Part shown: positions 34,010 to 45,850 of the stretch, piece after piece
How positions within the stretch are numbered: position 1 is the stretch's first letter
How the letters are laid out: each line of letters starts with the position of its first letter
NCBI GenBank assembly: GCA_900291925.1
Contig: UWYS01000024.1
Span: 1 to 46,301 of the forward strand
DNA: 46,301 nt
DNA from: Thecaphora thlaspeos
Lineage: Eukaryota; Basidiomycota; Ustilaginomycetes; Urocystidales; Glomosporiaceae
Direction: 5' to 3'
Made by a program: the position numbers and the translations under genes
The notes under the pieces: model-generated
The model's input: the letters and a program-made list of their open reading frames with translations, nothing else
Database searches by the model: none
What the model was told of the DNA's origin: nothing

Positions 34010-34746
34010 ATTGTGACCCCCTTCTTTGGCCCGATCACATCTTGATCCCGATCGGTAACAGCTTTGGGCTGCATTTTGGATGCGGGTCTGGTCCGGTCGC
34101 GTTTAGTGCCGGGTTTGGTTGCGTTTTGTGCTGGATCCTCCGAGAGCGACGACGCCAAGGAGGACCCGAGACTGGCCCAGGACGAGGCTGAGGATGAGGG
34201 ACATCTGGGCAGCAGCAACAGCAATCAAGACAGCATTGCCCCGACCTCTAACTGTTGGACCGCATGCCAACGGGCCAAGTACCGGAACACGGGAGCCGCA
34301 AGGACCCCTGGCTCTGAGCCCAGGCAAAGTTTGGCCAAGGTGCAAAGTCCCTCGGTAGGGTTGGTAGGACCCCCGAGAGCCCCCGGCGTGATATATATAT
34401 AGCTTGGGACTCCAGGTAGTCCCCGAGTCTTGCCCCTGTCGAATGTACTACATAGTCTACTAGGACTCCGGTGCAACGTCGACACCCGCACACTCTTCAG
34501 CCTCTCCAGCAAGCCCCTTTCCGTCCTCGGCCGCCCCGCGGTACCCAGACCCCGAGGGCCACGCCTAGCAGACCTGTCAAGCAAGGAAGAAGCAGATGAA
34601 CAAGAGATGAGCAATCAAGAAAGCAAGGGCTCTGACCGCGATGACGACAAGGGCAAGGCAGACACGGTACGTATCCAAAACGCAGCCCAAAGCCATTACC
34701 GATCGGGATCAAGATGTGATCGGGCCAAAGAAGGGGGTCGTAATAT
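34008..34746. mobile_element. 739-bp MITE-like element with 76-bp terminal inverted repeats
   Basis: 34008-34083 and the reverse complement of 34671-34746 match at 70 of 76 positions, and all six differences are transitions. Shared landmarks are GACCCCCTTCTTTGGCCC, GATCACATCTTGATCCCGAT and GGCTTTGGGCTGC-like. There is no transposase inside. A TATATATATAGC box lies internally at about 34390-34402. The base pair CA flanks both ends, but a target duplication is not certain. It is a non-autonomous DNA element of a family I cannot name, unrelated in its ends to the neighbouring pogo element. Confidence 0.85.
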
Positions 34747-37700
34747 CAGAAGGGCCCTAAAATATCTGCACACACACAGCCAAATCAAGCGGGTCCGCTT
34801 TGTCTTTGCCCTGTTTTCCACCCAATTCCGATCTTTTGCTTGATTTGCTTTCTGGGCTTTTGTTGCTGATTTCTTTATCCTTATGTTTATTGGCGGTGTA
34901 TCACGCTTTGATGGCCCAATGAAACGCTCAGCTGCCTGTCGCCGCAACCCGATGATGGTGTACAGTCCAAACAAGTACGTACAGGTAGGTGGAGGCGCAC
35001 CAGCCTGATGTATTACTTTTACAATGTATATGAAGACGGCGGAGACCGGCCAATTGCAGCTACAGGGCTCGAGCTAAGGCGACTCGTCATCTTCAGTACA
35101 CACTTATCTTTCCCTTCATCCGCGCCGACAGCGCTTCAACGTGAAAATGGGAGAGACCACCGAGCCATTTGAGACCCTCGCTGCCCGCACTCTGCAAGAT
35201 GCGACGGATATTCCCGGCCGTCTCGAAGAGTTCTGCACAGTAGGCGATTTGACGGCTGTACTCGCGACTTATGTTCGGACAAAGTTTGGAATTGCGACCC
35301 TGCCCTCTCAACCAATGCAGTGTACATAAGTAGCACAGCGTTGCGCCCGCCCAAAGGCATCACAGCATGATGTTTTCTCTTTGTCCCCGTCGCCGATGGG
35401 CTAAGGTTCAGGCTGAGGCGAGTGACAACGGAACCACCGTAGCGGTCGACCTGAAGGCGAAACAAGCGATCCAATCAGCTACCTTGCCTTTGGCGGGTCT
35501 CTCCCTCCGTCTCTTAGTGTATGTATCTCCACCTACCCTGGAACGAAAAGCTGCAGTCATCTGAATGTACATACCAAGCGTACTCTGTATTTATGTGTGT
35601 CCCCGACTCCTGCCACTTTGACAAGGCATACACCCAGCTCCCTCCCGGGTCCGTCATCCGACGGAGATGCGCAGCTCCCCGTCTGGGGGCTCGACACGAT
35701 CTCCCTCACCACATACAGAATGTAGGGGCGTCTCGCCGTGGGTCCAGTAATGGGCAGTGGCATGACAGAACGACGCTAAGCTTGCCCCGTCATATGTAGG
35801 AGTTTACCAGGAGTAGATGGTTGCGCCGTTCTCGCACATCCGCTGTTGAGCTCACTTCGGTGCCTACGTACTCACCCCTGGTGTGGGACCTTCACAGCGC
35901 ACGGTCGGCATCTGGAGCACTCACGACTGGAAGGGAGGGCACGACCTAAGTTACGTACCTGGCGAGCGCGGTCGAAGTTGCATAAGTACTTAACACGAAC
36001 GGGTGACATGGCAACGCCGTCATCGACCCCGAACCCACCGCAGCCAGAGTCTTTTCGCGGGGCGAGAACCAGACGCCTCTCAGCACTTTACGCAAAGAGA
36101 GAGGGCGGCGTGGCTTCTCTGGCTCTAAGTGGGTGGTTTAGCTCTGGCTTATGAGCCGCAAACCGGGATGGAAACACAAAGAAACCATGCGGTCAGCGTT
36201 CGGACGAGAGTGGCCAGCTCGAGACGAGCCGGCCGGATCCGAGCGCTCGCCGTCGAGCAACTGCCAGCACACACACCCCATGCGCCACGTCATTTGTCTC
36301 CTCGTTACTAGTCATGTCCTCCTTCTGCACCACCATCTCCTTCGTACGGCGCTGCCGCTCGTCGCGCTTGTAGCTCTTAGGCGCTGTTCCCTGTGCCAAC
36401 GCCAGGGAACTCGCCGAGCCGGCCTCTGGCCTCCTCCGCAATCTATGTACTGTCCCTCCCTCGGTGTGTTGCCCAGTCTGCTCGACGGCGAGGCAAGCTA
36501 CAGTAAGTAGACGAGCCGAGACGCAGACGAAAGGCCCGCGAAAGGGAGCGGCGGCGCCCCAAAGAAGATACGCGTGGCCTGCTCGGCGAAAAGGCTATCG
36601 CTCGGAGATCAGCTCGTTTGCCAGTCGTTTTCATCGTAGCCGAACATCGGCTCAAACAACGCCGAGCGGCCAACAGCAGACGATGGCGGGTGAGCCGAAG
36701 CGGGGCGGCAGTTCGACCGTGTCATGTGTCATGCCGGCTCGCTGCTCGACCCCACCTCACCGCCGCGCTTCTGACGCATCTCTGCTTTGTTTGGCCTGCC
36801 CTGAGACGCGAGTGGTGAGTGGGCGGCGTCGCGCAACAGAAACCCATCCCTTACCTTGCCTTGGCGAGACCACCTTGCCATGCTCCCGCGACTGTGACCG
36901 GTCTACTGCAGTAGGCCTCGCCGATCTCTCGCCCACCGTACTGTACATGAGCGTGGTCCGAGCCATGGCCGTCTGTCACGGCCGGTCCCCCTTTTAAGTA
37001 GCACCCGATGACGGTCACATCCCCGCATACATGACCACGAGGAGCGACGAGCGCGGCATGCTTCCCTCTCACGCTACGGTCTGTCGACATGAATAAGTAC
37101 AACACACTTACTGCAACGTAAAGAGGTGCCGCTTGCGTTGATGGTCCCCTCTCGCGTCCTTGGCTTGCTCGAGCTGCCTGACCGAGCTCGCCACAGCACG
37201 ACCGCGCGCAGCTGAGTACGTATGTATAGTATGTACAGTATATATGAATGTCTCTGCTCGACCCGAGCGATGTGGTGAGGAGACTGTCCAGTGTATGTAC
37301 ACAACTAGTAATGTACATGTGCCACCCCGCTTTGCACAGCGGTGTCGAACAAAAGGCAAAGAGGAGCACGCCCGCACGCCTGCCAGCGTGCTCCGATAGC
37401 CAGATACCGCGAGAAGCCCCTATGCGCTGCGCTGCGCCGCGCCGCGTACTGTAAATACGCGTGCTGTGCGCAAATTGATGGAGCCTAAGAACAAAGCAAA
37501 GCAGAGAGGACGGACAAGGCGGGCCGGAGTTGGTGATTTTAGAGTACTGTCCACTTACATACTCTGGTCTGTACGTGCATGGGGGGCGAACTCTATCTTG
37601 AGATCACCCTCAGACACACACCCCCACCCTGCTTCTTCTCTGGTCACAAACGCAAGCACACGCACAGCTGCAGCCCTCTGCACCGGCAGCCGTTTCCTGG

Positions 37701-38763
37701 ATCTACGTACTCCCGTGTACTGGAGTTGTTTGCCCTTCCAGCTTTTTCTTCCGTGGTACTTTCGGTGCCGCCACCGTCGATCAAAGACGGACTTTACAGA
37801 GTGGTACTTTACGTAACGTGGGCCAAGACTTGTGGCTCGCTGCCCCGCGTGCTTGGCAGAGGGAGGGCGGGAAGAGGCGTACAGTAGTCAGACGGACAAG
37901 GTCACGACGTGGCTAGATGATGCATCCTGACCGGCGCGTCCGCTTCAACATCGAAGAAGCACACTGCTGTGGTAATACGCCTACACCGCCCCTGCCCATC
38001 CTTTCGAGGAGCGGCATCTCTACCTCCTGTTTGCTCCTCCATTTCCGACAACAGGATGGTCTACCATGCCGTGGGTGCTCTGCAGCACCTGTCATGCGTG
38101 CCACCGCCCACTCACGGTGGGAAGAGACGGACCGGGGACCTCAGGACACCACATAGTCAAATGCGAGCGGTCAACTGCTTTGGTCCGCCGCCTGCCGTGG
38201 TCCTTTGCGGCTCGGTGATGCTGACATATACGCCAGTACGGACGTTGTTGGAAACAATCGTGTCTGGGCATGCTCGCAGTCGAGTACGTAGACATGTCCA
38301 AGATATCCCAGACGGACCAGCAGGCCAACCTCCTCCTCTAGCTGCACGTGCGGCGCGGCTGGTCGCAACCTCACACCGGTTGTACAGTGCTGATGCTGGT
38401 GATGATTTACCAAACAGAGTGGCGTGTACGTCTTCGCCCGCATGGCATATCGCAATTGAAGCCTCTGTGCATCGTGCCTGCTTCGATTCGGTGATGGCGG
38501 TTCCGGAATCGCCGCGGCTTTTGTTTATGATGGAAGTGGCGGTGGTTCACGGCCGAGAGGCCGTGAGGGTCGTCAGTCTGCCGGAGCAACGCTGCTCGGC
38601 TGGCAGCTGGCAAGCAGGCTGCTGTGCTGACAGTCAGTCTGCCAGCTGCCTCCTCCTCTTCCCCATCTCTCTCTCCTCGCTCGCCGCCGCCGTCAGTGCT
38701 GCGGCAGCTCACTCCCGTCTCGCTCTTGCTCTGCCCTCCCTCCTCTCTCGCTATGCTCGTTTC

Positions 38764-38786
38764 CTCTCTCTCTCTCTCTCTCTCTC
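38764..38786 (+). repeat. TC dinucleotide microsatellite
   Basis: An uninterrupted CT/TC run of about eleven units inside a pyrimidine-rich stretch. Confidence 0.9.
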
Positions 38787-39570
38787 ATGTCGCCTCATCC
38801 CTAGCTCCATGCCCCCGCTACTCCTGTACTCGCTAGCAACTCCTCCCCCGCTCGTCACGCGGCGCTCGTCCAGCTGGCCCATCCGGCCCAGGCTGGGAAC
38901 AAGCGAGCGACCCCTGCCAGGGATTCGGCAACTTAGACCTTTCTCTCCCCCTGGCGTGCGGCCGACAGGTTGACGATGGCGCGGTTGTCGCTTGAGCTGA
39001 GGCAATTTCCTGCCCAAAGAGCGAGCCTGGGCGCAAGGGTTGCACCATTTCGACGAGGGTCTACTCAGTGTTGTCAGGCTTGTAGGAATGACAACCGTCC
39101 GTGTTGCGCCTTACCGCATCCAGGCACGGTAGCTATGTATGCAAGTGGTTGCTCGCAACCGCCCGGCCTCAGGAAGGTGGGCGAGCGGGCGGTGAGCTTG
39201 AAGAAGCGGTGGCATGCCACGTCGCTTTGTCCGTATGTTCGTACCTTGGACCTGACCGGTAGAAGTGCACTTCAATCGTGGCAAACGTCGTCCACTGCGA
39301 GGGATGCCTGGCGCGGTGGCAGCAGGGCGCGTTGTCGTTCCGGTGCGTTCGGCCTGTCAGGCAACGCCACCGAAGGCTGGAACGTCGACCGTTCATCCCG
39401 GTGAGACGGGATGGAAGACGGGCGAGAACGGACAGAAACAGGGTCGAAAATCAGGATAAAATTCCATCACATCGACCCCATCCCCCCCCTTCTTCTTCTT
39501 CGCCGGGCTCCCATTGTCTGTGGGAGCTGTATCTGTGGGCGTTATAAAGGGGAGGGGAAAGGAAAACCGA

Positions 39571-39590
39571 TTTTTTTTTTTTTTTTTTTT
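39571..39590 (+). repeat. Homopolymer of 20 T
   Basis: Twenty T in a row, preceded by TTATAAAGG (39542-39550) and by a six-pair hairpin GCTCCC...GGGAGC (about 39508-39528). It could be a polymerase III stop for a plus-strand small RNA or the poly(A) tail of a minus-strand retroposon. I cannot identify either. Confidence 0.9.
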
Positions 39591-41778
39591 CGCGCCCCGA
39601 TCGTGACCGCCAGAGAGCGGAGCACCGTTGCGCAAGTACGCGCATACGCGCTCAGCGCTCCTGGTGCTCCTTATGGCTAGAGAGAGTCATACCTTTGACC
39701 GCGCTCAGATGGCCTGCAGGGTGGACAGCACCGAGTGGCGTGTGAATGTGGGGAAAGTAGTCTACCGTAGTCCCATCGCTGTATGTCGTGAGGCCATCGC
39801 TCAAGCAACTAAGTTGCCTCTCGTATTCGAAGCCTCAAGCAGAGGCTGTGCAGTCGAGACGGGTAACGGTAAGACTGATGCTTTAGCGTGGCTCTATGGA
39901 CTGCCGCTCCGACTGCCCCGCGCTTAGCCTTGTGTCTCGTGCTACTTTATGTGCACGGGTGCTGCACGCTAACCTGTGATTATTCAAGGCAGATGGACGA
40001 ACGAGAATTCCCCACACTAGATAGGTAGCCAGAGTAGGCTCTAAGTTTGAGGACTCACGAACAGTATCACGAAAGGCTCAACTGCAGCCAAGGTCCCGAG
40101 CCGCTAGCGCGGCCGAGGGGCCAAGTAAGCTCAGCTTGGCTTAGTCTCACGATTGCGAATGTCATCCGGATCAGAAACCTTGCTCACGTCGCCACGCAAA
40201 CAAATAAGCGGCACAACGGATGTTCCGGGTCGAGTGGCGTGCACTCGAGAAAAGAGGACTGAACCAAGGCGGGGCCAACCGATCCCCTCCGGCAATGACG
40301 AGGGGTACGAGCACATCCGACCTCAAGACTCGTATGGGTGCAAGACGTATGGCTCTTCGGCTCCTTTGTTGACCGCGCCTGGGTCTGGGCTCCACGGGAC
40401 AAAAGGGCAGCTTGGGCGCCATATCGGAGCGACGACAAAGGGGACGAGCAGACAAGCGGTACGGACAGACAAAGATAACAGGGGCGTTCCTGCCCCTTCT
40501 GGCCTTCATGAGCTTTTCTACAAGGGCGATTGTTTCGTGAGGCGGAAGTTGTCCGGCTGTCCCACGCCAAGCAACACTCTCCCGTGCATCGTCGCGTGGG
40601 CCGGATGCATGTCGACGTCGGGTCCTCGTCCTCGCAGCTGCTGCCTCACGGCGTCGGAAGTCCTTTGTGGATACATGGCGTCGAAATGCCGTAACTATGT
40701 CTGAGAGCATGGACCCGGCGACTACGTGCATGTCGGTGGTATGATCCGGTTGAGATGTGCATGTGTTGTCAATATGATACCTATGCAAACGCCACAGTCA
40801 TTTGGCTAAGTTCGACTCTTGGCGACCCGTCATGACGACGTTGACAATGCTCGGCGCTTCAATCTCTTTGCGACAAAGGGAGCTGCACCCGGACGGCCTC
40901 CAGATCCGTCTTGCGACCGGATACTGTACGAAAGCCATCCCTAGCCCCGATCGCCATCTACTTTAAAGCTCCTGGTCGCAATTTCGCCGCTTCTTTTCGA
41001 GACATGAGTGGGAGCTACTGCTACATACATCGATAGAAACAACACTCTGTAAGTAGTTAGCCGGTTGTCGTCACCATTCGACCTAGATCGTGATTGCAGG
41101 TGCCCGAGAGGGACCGAGCACGAGGCGGTCCGAGCGTTCAAATCGGTCGCGGCTCCGCGACGGCTATCGTCCGAACTCGTCCTGTTGAAGCGTCAGAGAG
41201 GAGCTTGTGCGAGAGTGTCAAAAGGAGGACGACAAAGTCACGACCGACGCGAGCAAGGAAGCTGTGGTGGAGGTCACAGTGTTGACGTACATAGGTGGCG
41301 GGAGTGGGGCGTCGATGACGACTCCAGCGGCGCGCAAAGCTCAGCACGCGGACGGTCGACGTCGGGTGCGAGGTGAAGAGTCGATCGGGGAAGCTTGATA
41401 CACTGGCCGCTCACGTCGATGGCGAGCACCTCGGCGCAGCAGCAGAACTGGCAGCTGAGCGGCGACGGTACAGTACAATACTTGGGATGAAGCGAGACGC
41501 TGCCCCATGGCCTTGGCGGCGCGGCGTTACGCCGGCCGTGTCGCGAGCACGCAAGGCGGCCGAAAGGTGTGGAGGAAAGGCGAGAGGCACGCACGGCCCG
41601 AGCCTGGCCGGGGTGGGGCATGGGCACGCGGGCCCTCGTCACAAAGGAAATTCCGAAAGAGACGCGCTTGCGACCAACCTCACCTTTCAGTCTTCTTGCC
41701 GGCCTCTTCCTCGCCGTTCTCTTTCCCCCTCCCTTCGCTTTATCCCACTTCGCAACCATCCGCTCATCCCCAAGCACC

Positions 41779-43068
41779 ATGAAGGCCTCCGATATCATCG
41801 ACGACGCTCTGCGCCACGTTGGACTACGTGTCAGTGAGTATCAGAGCAGCCGCCTTTACAGATTTCTTGGCAACGATGCGTGTCGCACCATTCGTTGGTC
41901 CTCTGCTGACTTCCAACTCATCGTCCATACTCTTCCTCCATCTCCCTTTATCTCCTCGAAACAGACCACGGTGTGACGCCGCTGTCCGCCGCTATCCTGG
42001 TCCTCGCTGCCTTCGGCGCTCTCTCGGCTGGAACCTTTGTCCTCCGCCTCGCAAAGGTCCTGGCTGACTGCTTCCTCCTCCCCGGCATCTCCGTGAGTGG
42101 TCTCTGTCCCGGCTTCAAAGGAGCACCATCATCACCGTCAACGGTTCTTCTGACACCTGTCCGAACCCTCTTGCGCATCAATGGGCATGTACTTGCAGCT
42201 CTCCAAGTTCGGCGCCAACAAAAAGCAGCCGGGCAGCGGCAGCTGGGCGGTCGTTACGGGCGCCACGGACGGCATCGGCCGCGAGTTCGCCCTGCAGCTC
42301 GCCAAGAAGGGCTTCAACATCCTCCTCGTCAGCCGCAGCCCAGAGAAGCTTGGCGCGGTCGCGGGAGAGATCGAGTTGGCCTACGGCGGGATCATGACCA
42401 AGACGCAGGCCATCGACTTTGCCAGCGGCGACGACAAGCAGTATGCCGCGCTTGAGGAGACCGTCTCTTCGCTCGACGTCGGCGTGCTCATCAACAATGT
42501 CGGCAAGTCGCACGACATGCCGGTACCCTTTGCCGAACAGCCGCACGACGAGATGGAGGATATTGTCGAGATCAACGTCGTCGCGACGCTGCGCGTCTCG
42601 CGCATGGTCGTCCCCGGCATGGTGGAGCGCAAGCGCGGCTTGGTGCTCAACATCGGCTCGTTCGCCGGAGAGCTCTCTGCTCCGCTACTCGCCACCTACT
42701 CCGGCAGCAAGTCGTTCCTGATCGGCTTCACCCAGGCACTCGGTGAGGAAGTCGCACAGCACAACGTTCACGTCTCGCTCATCAACACGTCCTTTGTCAC
42801 GTCCAAGCTGAGTAAGATCCGACGCTCGTCCATCATGATCCCCACCCCTGAGGCGTACGTCGCCCAGGTGCTCGCCAGGCTCGGACGGGCAGGAGGCGCC
42901 ATCGGCCGTCCCTACACCAGCACCGTCTACCCTGGCCATGCACTCCTCGACTGGGTCACTGCACACGTCTTGCCGCGTGCCCTAGTCCTCCGCATCACCC
43001 TCAGGGACCAGGTCGAGGTGCGCAAGAGGGCGCTCAGGAAGGCCCAGAAGGCCGTCAAGGCACAGTAA
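41779..43068 (+). CDS. IFA38: Very-long-chain 3-oxoacyl-CoA reductase (microsomal, fatty acid elongation)
   Basis: Three exons (41779-41833, 41965-42092 and 42199-43068) join in frame to 350 residues. The first donor is A|GTGAGT and the introns are 131 and 106 bp. An N-terminal membrane segment (about 22-45, LSAAILVLAAFGALSAG) precedes a short-chain dehydrogenase fold. Visible are the NADPH loop TGATDGIG (81-88), INNVGKSHDMP (about 159), catalytic Ser near 215 (NIGSFAG), and Tyr228/Lys232 (YSGSK). This is the second step of the ER elongase cycle: NADPH-dependent reduction of 3-ketoacyl-CoA to 3-hydroxyacyl-CoA for sphingolipid and ceramide synthesis. The length fits the yeast protein (347). 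It converges on the asparaginyl-tRNA synthetase gene. A 17-beta-hydroxysteroid dehydrogenase 12-like label would describe the same family. Confidence 0.92.
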
Positions 43069-43401
43069 GTGGGAGGGCGTAGGGCGGGCCCTGGCGCGCC
43101 GGAAAGGAGCGAGGGCAGAAAGGGCGTCGGCGCCCGTGGCCGTCGTCGATGGACGGACCAACGGGCAGAGAACAACCGGGGAATACCTCGTCCAATTCCC
43201 TCTCTCTGAACAAGAGGAGAGTAAGGCGGTCGCGGTGTCTTCATAAACCAATGGAAACAGTGTGGAAGAGTCGTGAAACAGAAGAGAAGACAGTTTTCTC
43301 GGAGACACTCTCCCTTTACAACTCCACCTTCCTGCCTGCGCTGACGAGCGTGGCCGTCTCTAAATCTACCAAAAGGACATGGGCGACAGAAGAAAGGGCG
43401 A
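43069..43401. other. Convergent 3' intergenic region
   Basis: A tail-to-tail gap between the reductase and asparaginyl-tRNA synthetase genes. It should hold both polyadenylation regions; CTTCATAAACCAATGG near 43238 is the most AT-rich part. No gene. Confidence 0.5.
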
Positions 43402-45247
43402 CTAGGGGGTACACCTGCCGGTCCACCTCGGGTACAGGCTGGCCTCCCTGACGGTCCAGCGGTTGGTGAGCCAGGCGAGGAACCTCTCTACGCCGAGGCC
43501 GTAACCACCGTGCTCGCACGTTCCGTACTTGCGCTGGTCGGTGTACCAAAAGTACGGAGCGGCGTCGATGCCTTCCTTCTTGTACGCCTCGAGCAGCTCG
43601 GTCTGGTCCGACATCCTCATGCTTCCTCCGACAATCTCGCCGACGCCGGGCATCAGCACGTCGACGGACTCGGTGAAGCGCTCATCGCCCTCGATCCGCT
43701 TCATGTAGAACGACTTGATCTCGCGCGGGAAACCGTGCAGGAAGATGGGGACGTTGAGCGCGTCCGTCATCTTGCGCTCGGCCGCCTCGGCAATGTCGTC
43801 GCCGATCTTGTGCGCCTCGCCGTCTTCGTTGAGCACGTCGTTGTCGTTGAGCCACTGGATGGCCTCCGTGTAGTCCATCCGCTTAAAGGGTCGACTGGGG
43901 AACTTGAAGTCCGGGTTGAGCTGGTCGAGGAGCGCCTTGGCCGCCGGGTTGGCCAGGACGCGTTCGAGCGTGCCGCAGATGAGCTGCTCGAGGTGCTCCA
44001 GCAGGTCGGTAAACGAGAGGAAGGCCAGCTCCGCCTCGAGGTGCGTGTACTCGCTCAGGTGGCGACGCGTGTGGCTCTTTTCGGCGCGGAAGCTCTCCTG
44101 GATGCAGAAGACGTCGCCGAGCGAGGGGAGGCACGTCTCGAGATAGAGCTGCGAGCTCTGCGTCAGGTAGGCCGGCTGGCCGTAGTAGTCGAAGCTGAAG
44201 AGCGTCGAGCCGCCCTCGACCTGCGTCTGGACCATGCAGGGTGGCGTCACTTCGGTGAACTGCAGCTTTTCAAACTCGGCGCGGAACGCTTGGAGGACGT
44301 AGGCGCGGACCTTGAGCACGGCCGAGGCCGTCTCGCCGCGGATAACAAGGTGACGCTTGTCGGCGAGGCTGTTGGGGTCGGCCGTCTCTGCAACGACGTT
44401 GGTGAAGGCCTCATCGCCGCCGGGCGCCTTGCCGAGGCACTTCCAGTAGTCGGCCACGAGCTCGTGGCCGCCAGGCGCCGTCTTGCCTTCCGGGAGCGCC
44501 TTGAGGTGACCCTGGATCTCGACGGTGCTCTCGGTGGTGAGGGTGAGGGCGTCGTAGGTTTGGATGAGCCTGCTCGACAGGACGCACTGGAGGTAGCCGT
44601 AGCCGTCGCGCAGGACAATGAAGGTGAGGCCCTTTTGCGAGCGGAGGCGGTGGACCCAGCCAGAGATCTTTACGCGCTGGTCGCGAAAGTCGGCGCCCTG
44701 GCTGATCTTGATCTTCCTGGCGGGCTCAGCGGGCTGCTCGAGGACGATCTTCTTGCTGTCCTCTAGCTTCTTGTCCTCATCGCCGGACTTTTGGCTGTCC
44801 TTGAGCGCCTGCTCGTGTGCCCTTTCGCGCTTCTTTACGGCGGCCGCGTAGAGCTTCGAGACCTTTTTGGAGGCGGACGAGGTGATGACTGCGTAGCCGT
44901 CGGCGTCGACACCCTCGGCGCCCGGGGCTGCGTCGGCCTTGTTGACAAAGACGGAGGCGTTCTGTCCCTTTGCGAGGAGGGCGGCGAGCGGGGTAGCGTA
45001 GGGGGCGGACTTTGAGCCGTCGCCGTTGTCGTCGCTTCCCTTTACCTCATCGACGTAGACTGGCGGGCGGGAGGGGGAAAGGATGGAGTGTCAGCTATCG
45101 ATGCTCGTCGCATGGCCGTGAGGTGGAAGCTGCGCACTACCCACCGCTGACACCGTTGCCGGCGCCCTCTGTGTTGTCTGTGGAGCCAGCGCCGGAGATG
45201 TGGAGCTTCTCTGCTGCGGACGTCAGGGCGTCCTTGATGGCGGCCAT
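43402..45247 (-). CDS. DED81: Cytosolic asparaginyl-tRNA synthetase
   Basis: Two exons (45247-45145 and 45059-43402), separated by an 85-bp intron, give 586 residues. The start context is CCCACCATGGC. The N-terminal extension (VYVDEVKGSDDNGDGS and a Lys/Glu-rich helical stretch KKRERAHEQALKDSQKSG) is the kind seen in eukaryotic cytosolic AsnRS. The OB-fold anticodon domain follows (RVKISGWVHRLRSQKGLTFI). The class II core has motif 1 (FTEVTPPCMV), motif 2 (FRAEKSHTRRHLSEYTHLEA, 358 on) and motif 3 (GYGLGVERFLAWL, 553 on). It ends YPRWTGRCTP, close to the usual PRFPGRCTP tail. It charges tRNA-Asn with asparagine using ATP. The fused start distinguishes it from the mitochondrial enzyme, which would need an import sequence. 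Confidence 0.94.
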
Positions 45248-45850
45248 GGTGGGCGTGGCCTCTATCGGTGTGGCGGAGGTGCTGCAGCGCGGTGGTAGGG
45301 GCGCGTAGATGTAAGCAGCGGTGTGGAAGGGTGGTGTGTGTGTGTGGCGGTGCTCGGCCTGGCGGTGGTGGTGATGATGGATGAAGAGCAAGAGATTCGC
45401 GAGTGATAAGGAGCGGTCCGTGCCGTGCAGAGGCGGCTCGACCCGCCGTGGCTGGCGTGTGCTCGCGCGTTTCTTCGCTGGCGGCCGCTATGCTCTGTAT
45501 GACTCTGCCTCGAGTCGGGCCAGCGAGTAGCAAGTGCAGTGGTCGTCACGTGCGGGCGCTGAGTACAGCCTCGGAAGCCGGGCAGCGACCAAGCGTGGCC
45601 AGGGCGAGGGTCCACGCCAAAAATGTCGCCGAGGCCAGGCACTCTCTTGACTTGGCCAAGAAGATGTGCTTGCGCTGTGGCGGCCCCGTCCGCCTTCCCC
45701 ACCACCATCACCTTCCTTCCCTCGGCAGGCAATCTGACGCACGCTCCTCTGTTGCAACGCTTCCCACCAGGTCCAAAGATGGTGTAGACCACGTAGCATA
45801 CAGCTCGAATAGAGACCTCTCACATACAGCCGTTTCAGCAGCACAAGATC
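45248..45850. promoter_or_regulatory. Upstream region between AsnRS (-) and MTO1-like sequence (+)
   Basis: It holds the AsnRS promoter. TG-type repeats lie at 45333-45348 and GGTGGT runs at 45361-45375. On the plus strand a 172-codon frame (45403-45921) ends in a polyproline run from a CCG/CCA repeat (45862-45890), but it has no domain. I could not find the expected FAD-binding N-terminus of MTO1 here in any frame. Confidence 0.45.

Larger units (their letters stand above)
34747..41778. other. About 7 kb without a convincing gene
   Basis: CG content is normal, and frames up to 334 codons exist (37969-38973, +), but they use non-ATG starts, overlap frames on the other strand and lack domains. 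GTAC-centred motifs recur (34962, 35567, 36497, 36937, 37235, 37447, 37543, 37880, 38381, 40923, 41469). Other features are a TC microsatellite (38764-38786) and T20 (39571-39590). The last few hundred bases before 41779 should contain the promoter of the 3-ketoacyl-CoA reductase; CTTTCCCCCTCCC lies at 41722-41735. Confidence 0.45.

Noticed and set aside
37969..38973. A 334-codon plus-strand frame in the gene-poor tract
   Set aside because: It opens with GTG, runs through a TC microsatellite, has no domain and is matched by comparable frames on the other strand.
39628..39927. A 99-codon plus-strand frame that looks mildly protein-like
   Set aside because: It starts at TTG just after T20 and has no promoter, family or splice support that I can see.
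40153..40788. Overlapping frames of about 183 (+) and 205 (-) codons
   Set aside because: The two are of similar length on opposite strands, the plus frame starts at TTG, and neither shows a recognisable motif.
40873..40881. Exact ACAAAGGGA as a further pheromone response element
   Set aside because: It is a single copy in the gene-poor tract, about 900 bp upstream of a housekeeping reductase; one such 9-mer is expected by chance.
43510..44766. A 418-codon plus-strand open frame
   Set aside because: It is the mirror of the asparaginyl-tRNA synthetase exon, whose class II motifs are unmistakable.
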